64,000 bases of DNA from Rugosimonospora acidiphila. Its GTDB lineage: Bacteria; Actinomycetota; Actinomycetes; Mycobacteriales; Micromonosporaceae. This document shows positions 60,038 through 64,000 of this stretch, piece by piece. Below the pieces are notes generated by a model. That model was not told the origin of the DNA. It saw only the letters and a program-made list of their open reading frames with translations, and searched no databases. Position 1 is the first letter of the stretch. Each line of letters starts with the position of its first letter. The stretch spans positions 248,001 to 312,000 of the forward strand of contig NZ_BAABJQ010000007.1 in the NCBI RefSeq assembly GCF_039543385.1, written 5' to 3'. Position numbers and translations under genes: made by a program.

Positions 60038-62656
60038 ATGCTCAGGCGCCTCGCCCTGCTCGCCCTCGCCGTCCTGACGGCCGGCACCATCGCCACACCG
60101 GCCGCCATGGCCGGGCCACCCGTCGCCCGGCCCGCCGCCGACATCACCATCAAGGCCGGCGACTCGATCACCGCCTCGGTCTCGGTGCCGGGCCTCACCG
60201 CCACCTACTCCTTCGCCGGCACCAGCGGCCAGCACGTGACCTTCGATGTGTCGGCGAGTGCCTGGGGAGCGAGCGGCACCGCCACGCTCAGCCTGCTCAA
60301 CCCCAACGGGGGCTTGCTGAATTACTTCACCATGGGCGGCAGCGGAGGATTCGGCGATTTCAACCTCAACGCCACCGGCAACTGGAAGGTGGTCGTCGAC
60401 CCGGCGGGCACCGCGGTCGGCTCGGCCACCTTCAAATTCGCCTTCGACGTTCCCGGCGGCACGCTGGCCTCGGGTCAGTCGGTGAACAGCAGCATCGGTA
60501 CCCGTGGCCAGAATGCCAACTACACGTTCTCGGGCACTGCCGGGCAGCATGTGACGGTGGATGTGTCGGCGACGGGTTGGGGGGTCAATGGTTCGGCGAG
60601 TATCAACCTGTTGAATCCGAGTGGTGGTCTGCTGAACTACTTCAATATCAGTGGCAGTGCGACGTTCGGTGACTTCGTGTTGAACGCTACTGGTACGTGG
60701 ACGTTGAAGTTGGATCCGACGGGGGCGGCGACGGGTTCGGCGACGTTCAAGTATTCGTTGGATGTCAACGGCGGCACGCTGGCCTCGGGCCAGTCGGTGA
60801 ACAGCAGCATCGGTACCCGTGGCCAGAATGCCAACTACACGTTCTCGGGTACCGTTGGGCAGCATGTGACGGTGGATGTGTCGGCGACGGGTTGGGGGGT
60901 CAATGGTTCGGCGAGTATCAACCTGTTGAATCCGAGTGGTGGTCTGCTGAACTACTTCAATATCAGTGGCAGTGCGACGTTCGGTGACTTCGTGTTGAAC
61001 GCTACTGGTACGTGGACGTTGAAGTTGGATCCGACGGGGGCGGCGACGGGTTCGGCGACGTTCAAGTATTCGTTGGATGTCAACGGCGGCGGTCTGACGT
61101 CGGGTAGTGCGGTGACGACGAATATCGGTATTCGTGGCCAGAATGCCAACTACACGTTCTCGGGTACCGTTGGGCAGCATGTGACGGTGGATGTGTCGGC
61201 GACGGGTTGGGGGGTCAATGGTTCGGCGAGCATCAACCTCTACAACCCGACCGGCGGGTTGCTGAACTACTTCAACATCAGCGGCAGCGCGACGTACGGC
61301 GACTTCACCCTGAACGCCACCGGCACCTGGACCCTGCGGCTGGACCCGGCCGGTGCCGCCACGGGCGGAGCCACCTTCACCTACAGCACGGACATCGTGG
61401 GCGCCCAACTGGTACCCGGCGCCACGGTGTCGACCGCCATCGGCATCCGTGGCCAGCACGCCACCTACACCCTGGCCGGCACCGCGGGGCAGCACGTCAC
61501 CTTCGACGTGTCACAGACGTCGTGGTCGGGTGGCCCGAACTACGCGACCGTCAACCTCTACCGCCCCGGCGGCGGATCGTTCAACTACTTCACCATCAGC
61601 GGCAGCGCGACGTACGGCGACTTCTACCTCGACACCCCGGGCACCTGGACCGTCGTCATCGTCCCGGGCGGAGCGTCCACCGGGTCGTTGACGTTCACCT
61701 ACGCCCTCGACGTCGATGGCGGCAACCTGACCCCGGCCGTGCCCGTCTCCACCACCATCGGCATCCGTGGCCAGAACGCGAAATACACCTTCTCCGGCAC
61801 CAGTGGCCAGCACGTCAGCGTTGACGTTTCGCAGACGTCGTGGCCGGCTTCGCCGGGCTACGCGTCGGTTGAACTGGTGAATCCGACCGGTGGGTTGTTG
61901 AACTACTTCACCATCAGCGGCAGCGCGGCGTACGGCGACTTCGTGCTCAACGCCACGGGCACCTGGACCGTTGTGCTCGACGGTGCCGGAGCGTCCACCG
62001 GATCGGCGACGCTGACCCTGGGTGTCGACATCAACGGCGGGAGCCTCGTCTCGGGCAACCCCGTTACGACGACCATCGGCATCCGTGGCCAGAACGCGGT
62101 CTACACGTTCTCGGGCACCAGCGGTCAGCATGTCAGCGTTGACGTTTCGCAGACGTCGTGGCCGGCTTCGCCGGGCTACGCGTCGGTTGAATTGGTGAAT
62201 CCGACCGGTGGGTTGTTGAACTACTTCAACATCAGCGGCAGCGCGACGTACGGCGACTTCACCCTCAACGCCACTGGCACCTGGACGCTGGTGGTAGACG
62301 GGGCGGGGGCGTCCACGGGTGCGGCGACGTTCACCTTCGTCAACGATATCGACGGTGGCGCCATCGTCGCGGGGCAGGCGGTCACCAGCACGATCGGCTT
62401 CCGCGGCCAGAACGCGAGATACACCCTGTCCGGTACCAGTGGGCAGCAGGTGACGGTGACCGTCTCGTCGGCGTCCTGGGGGACCGGCTCGGCGAGCATC
62501 GGCCTCTACAACTCCAGCGGCGGGTTGTTGAACTACTTCTACATCTCCAACTCGCCCGCGACCGGAACCTTCACCCTCAACGCCACGGGCACCTGGACAC
62601 TGGTGGTCGACGGGGCAGGGGCATCCACCGGATCGGCGACCTTCAGCTACGCGTGA
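60038..62656 (+). CDS. Secreted protein of eight about-105-residue beta-sandwich repeats
   Basis: This 872-residue protein has a signal peptide (LRRLALLALAVLTAGTIATP, then ATPAAMA) and eight tandem domains of 105-106 residues starting near 60143, 60461, 60776, 61091, 61406, 61724, 62042 and 62360. Each domain shows IGIRGQNANYTFSGT, GQHVTVDVS, GGLLNYFNISGSA and LNATGTWTL. They resemble bacterial pre-peptidase C-terminal (PPC) jelly-roll domains. No catalytic domain or cell-wall anchor is present, so it is probably a secreted or loosely bound surface protein. AAGGGG lies six bases before ATG 60038. Confidence 0.85.
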   Translation: MLRRLALLALAVLTAGTIATPAAMAGPPVARPAADITIKAGDSITASVSVPGLTATYSFAGTSGQHVTFDVSASAWGASGTATLSLLNPNGGLLNYFTMGGSGGFGDFNLNATGNWKVVVDPAGTAVGSATFKFAFDVPGGTLASGQSVNSSIGTRGQNANYTFSGTAGQHVTVDVSATGWGVNGSASINLLNPSGGLLNYFNISGSATFGDFVLNATGTWTLKLDPTGAATGSATFKYSLDVNGGTLASGQSVNSSIGTRGQNANYTFSGTVGQHVTVDVSATGWGVNGSASINLLNPSGGLLNYFNISGSATFGDFVLNATGTWTLKLDPTGAATGSATFKYSLDVNGGGLTSGSAVTTNIGIRGQNANYTFSGTVGQHVTVDVSATGWGVNGSASINLYNPTGGLLNYFNISGSATYGDFTLNATGTWTLRLDPAGAATGGATFTYSTDIVGAQLVPGATVSTAIGIRGQHATYTLAGTAGQHVTFDVSQTSWSGGPNYATVNLYRPGGGSFNYFTISGSATYGDFYLDTPGTWTVVIVPGGASTGSLTFTYALDVDGGNLTPAVPVSTTIGIRGQNAKYTFSGTSGQHVSVDVSQTSWPASPGYASVELVNPTGGLLNYFTISGSAAYGDFVLNATGTWTVVLDGAGASTGSATLTLGVDINGGSLVSGNPVTTTIGIRGQNAVYTFSGTSGQHVSVDVSQTSWPASPGYASVELVNPTGGLLNYFNISGSATYGDFTLNATGTWTLVVDGAGASTGAATFTFVNDIDGGAIVAGQAVTSTIGFRGQNARYTLSGTSGQQVTVTVSSASWGTGSASIGLYNSSGGLLNYFYISNSPATGTFTLNATGTWTLVVDGAGASTGSATFSYA
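60461..61405 (+). repeat. Three 315-bp near-identical tandem units inside the repeat protein gene
   Basis: Units begin at 60461, 60776 and 61091. The stretch 60542-60775 recurs without a change 315 bases on, and the first part of the third unit is also nearly unchanged. These units have more T- and G-ending codons than the flanking ones, so they arose by recent duplication. Confidence 0.9.
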
Positions 62657-62768
62657 GTGCACCGGCGGCGCCGCCGTCCATCGGTGATGGACGGTGGCGC
62701 CGCGGCTCCGGGCGCCGTCGCGATGGCTCCCCGAACGGGATTGGTCCAACCGTCAGTTGTGGAGGCCA

Positions 62769-62780
62769 GTATGCGCATAC
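62769..62780. promoter_or_regulatory. 12-bp palindrome, probable ArsR/SmtB operator
   Basis: GTATGCGCATAC is fully self-complementary, 43 bases before the ArsR start. A -10 box TATGTT (62812-62817) lies between; transcription would start at or beside the ATG at 62824, so the mRNA is probably leaderless. Confidence 0.6.
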
Positions 62781-62823
62781 ACGCAGATACGCAAGCAGGA
62801 GAGTGGTGAGGTATGTTATCCGG

Positions 62824-63279
62824 ATGCACAAGACGTTGGCCGACTTCGAGATGCCCAACGACGAGCAGGTCCACCTGGCCGCCGAGACGTTCCGGCTGCT
62901 GGCCGATCCCACCCGCTTGAAGATCCTGTGGGCGCTACTGCAGGGCGAATCGAACGTCGCGTGCCTGGCCGAGCTCGCCGGAGCCGCCCCCGCCGCCGTC
63001 AGTCAGCACCTCGCGAAGCTACGCATGTCCCGGTTGGTCAGGGGCCGCCGCGAGGGCACCTTCGTGTACTACTCGGCCGAGGACACCCACGTGCGGGGTC
63101 TGCTCGCCCAGGCGCTGCATCACGCTGACCACCTCGAGCGGGACCTCCCCGACCCGCACGCCACGGACACGTCAGCACCGCACCTCGACGACGAGACCGA
63201 GCCGGCGACCGAGCCCGCGCCGGCGCGGCGTGTCAACAAGCCCGCGAAGGCACGCGGCACCTCGGCGCGGCGGGGCTGA
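62824..63279 (+). CDS. ArsR/SmtB-family metal-responsive repressor
   Basis: This 151-residue winged-helix protein has the ArsR core ETFRLLADPTRLKILWAL, VACLAELAGAAPAAVSQHL and the wing GRREGTFVYYS. Histidines near the C-terminal helix (DTHVRGLLAQALHHADHLE) are candidate metal ligands of the SmtB/CzrA type. The C-terminal 50 residues are a disordered, charged tail. ATG 62824 is chosen over the longer frame, which runs from the previous gene. A CDF metal exporter gene follows, so zinc or a related metal is the likely signal. Confidence 0.9.
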   Translation: MHKTLADFEMPNDEQVHLAAETFRLLADPTRLKILWALLQGESNVACLAELAGAAPAAVSQHLAKLRMSRLVRGRREGTFVYYSAEDTHVRGLLAQALHHADHLERDLPDPHATDTSAPHLDDETEPATEPAPARRVNKPAKARGTSARRG

Positions 63280-63402
63280 CCTCCCGGCCGCAGCCGTGCT
63301 CCTGGCGAGGTTCGTGCCGCCGCTGGCCTCGACTCGTCCACTGTGGCCGCAGCCGGCAGCGCCGTCACCACTGGGATTGCGTGGAGTTGAGAGGCTTGTC
63401 GC

Positions 63403-64000
63403 ATGGGACACCGACACGAGGGCTCCAGCCACGAGCACGGGAACGACCACGAGCACGGGCACGACCACGAGCACGGCGGTTCCGGGCATGACGGGCACAG
63501 CCACGGCGTATCGGCCGATGCCGATCGCCGTTGGTTGAGTCTGGCGCTGGGGCTCATCGCCTGTTACATGGCCGGTGAGGTGGTCGTCGGTTTCGTCGCC
63601 GGGTCGCTGGCACTGCTGTCCGACGCGGCGCACATGCTGACCGATGCCGGTGCGATCGTGCTGGCACTGGTCGCGATGCGGCTGGCCGTCCGCCCGCCCA
63701 AGGGTGGTTACACCTACGGGCTCAAACGGGCCGAGATCCTCTCGGCTCAGGCCAACGGGGTCACCATGCTGGTGCTGTCGGTGTGGTTGGGGATCGAGGC
63801 GGTACGGCGGCTGCTGCACCCACCCGCGGTCACCGGCACGCTGGTGCTGGTGACCGCGTTGGTCGGTGTCGCGGTCAACCTCGCCGCGGCCTGGGCGATG
63901 AGCCGCGCCAACCGGGCGAGTCTGAACGTCGAGGGGGCGTTCCAGCACATCCTCACCGACCTGTTCGGTTTCATCGCCACCGCGCTCGCCGGACTGGTCA
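63403..64000 (+). CDS. Cation diffusion facilitator metal exporter, 3' end missing
   Basis: The frame opens at ATG 63403 and runs off the right edge with 199 residues visible. A His-rich N terminus (HEHGNDHEHGHDHEHG) precedes membrane helices with metal-site motifs SDAAHMLTD in helix 2 and HILTDLFG in helix 5. That is the pattern of zinc/cobalt CDF exporters (CzcD/ZitB). GAGAGG lies before the start. It lies 123 bases after the ArsR repressor gene, and the two are likely co-regulated. Confidence 0.92.
   Translation, partial: MGHRHEGSSHEHGNDHEHGHDHEHGGSGHDGHSHGVSADADRRWLSLALGLIACYMAGEVVVGFVAGSLALLSDAAHMLTDAGAIVLALVAMRLAVRPPKGGYTYGLKRAEILSAQANGVTMLVLSVWLGIEAVRRLLHPPAVTGTLVLVTALVGVAVNLAAAWAMSRANRASLNVEGAFQHILTDLFGFIATALAGLV

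Noticed and set aside
59858..61495. A repetitive minus-strand open frame opposite the repeat protein
   Set aside because: Its repeats are only the complement of the real repeats; the plus strand has signal peptide and start signals.

Overview
This window is high-GC DNA (mostly G or C at third codon positions) from an actinomycete. Typical signs are ATGA/GTGA start-stop overlaps, many GTG and TTG starts, MmyB-, MerR-, ROK-, TetR- and ArsR-type regulators, and secreted beta-repeat proteins. The gene content fits a soil actinobacterium, and Micromonosporaceae is my best guess; nothing here fixes the genus. No rRNA, tRNA, CRISPR array, intact insertion sequence or prophage was seen.

Layout. 1-3.4 kb: the end of a BlaI-type repressor with its M56 peptidase partner, then an SDR protein facing an MmyB-type regulator. 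3.5-6.7 kb: an ACMSD-type amidohydrolase, a lipoprotein of the SsuA/NMT1 class and a matching ABC permease, with no ATPase nearby. 6.8-8.0 kb: a short fragment resembling the N terminus of TnpB/Cas12-type proteins, a 19-bp palindrome and an unrecognised HTH protein. 8.2-10.3 kb: a Tet(M)/OtrA-like ribosomal protection protein whose TTG start lies inside a short leader reading frame. 10.5-14.4 kb: an NCS1 permease, then a DrrAB-like exporter and a MerR regulator with a MerR-style long-spacer promoter.

14.5-23.4 kb is a myo-inositol catabolic locus. A GntR/UTRA regulator is divergent from iolG-iolE-iolC-aldolase-iolB-iolD-iolA. The genes mostly overlap by a few bases, and a perfect 18-bp palindrome lies against the operon -35 box. 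The pathway runs from inositol to acetyl-CoA plus an unidentified C3 product; no inositol transporter is present.

25.0-44.3 kb is the most striking region: a regulated glycan-use locus. Two GH38 alpha-mannosidases and a ROK repressor lie on the minus strand. A sugar ABC importer (two permeases and a lipoprotein), a GH95 enzyme, a GH110 alpha-1,3-galactosidase, a formylglycine-type sulfatase and a GH2 beta-galactosidase lie on the plus strand. None of the enzymes shows a signal peptide, so the glycan is probably imported as oligosaccharides and dismantled in the cytoplasm. Two near-identical 26-bp sites, one at the importer promoter and one over the last codons of the ROK gene just ahead of the mannosidases, look like ROK operators joining both arms into one regulon.

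44.6-64 kb is mixed: a siderophore-interacting flavoprotein, a DUF4097 protein behind a cluster of GTTGC half-sites, a secreted SBBP-repeat protein, an HTTM/DCC1 operon, a repeat-rich gene-poor stretch (51.7-52.6 kb), an S9 peptidase, a TetR-SDR pair, an alpha/beta hydrolase, a LuxR regulator, a PaaI thioesterase, a decayed MFS transporter that keeps TetR-type operators, a secreted protein of eight 105-residue repeats, and an ArsR/CDF metal-export pair that runs off the right edge.
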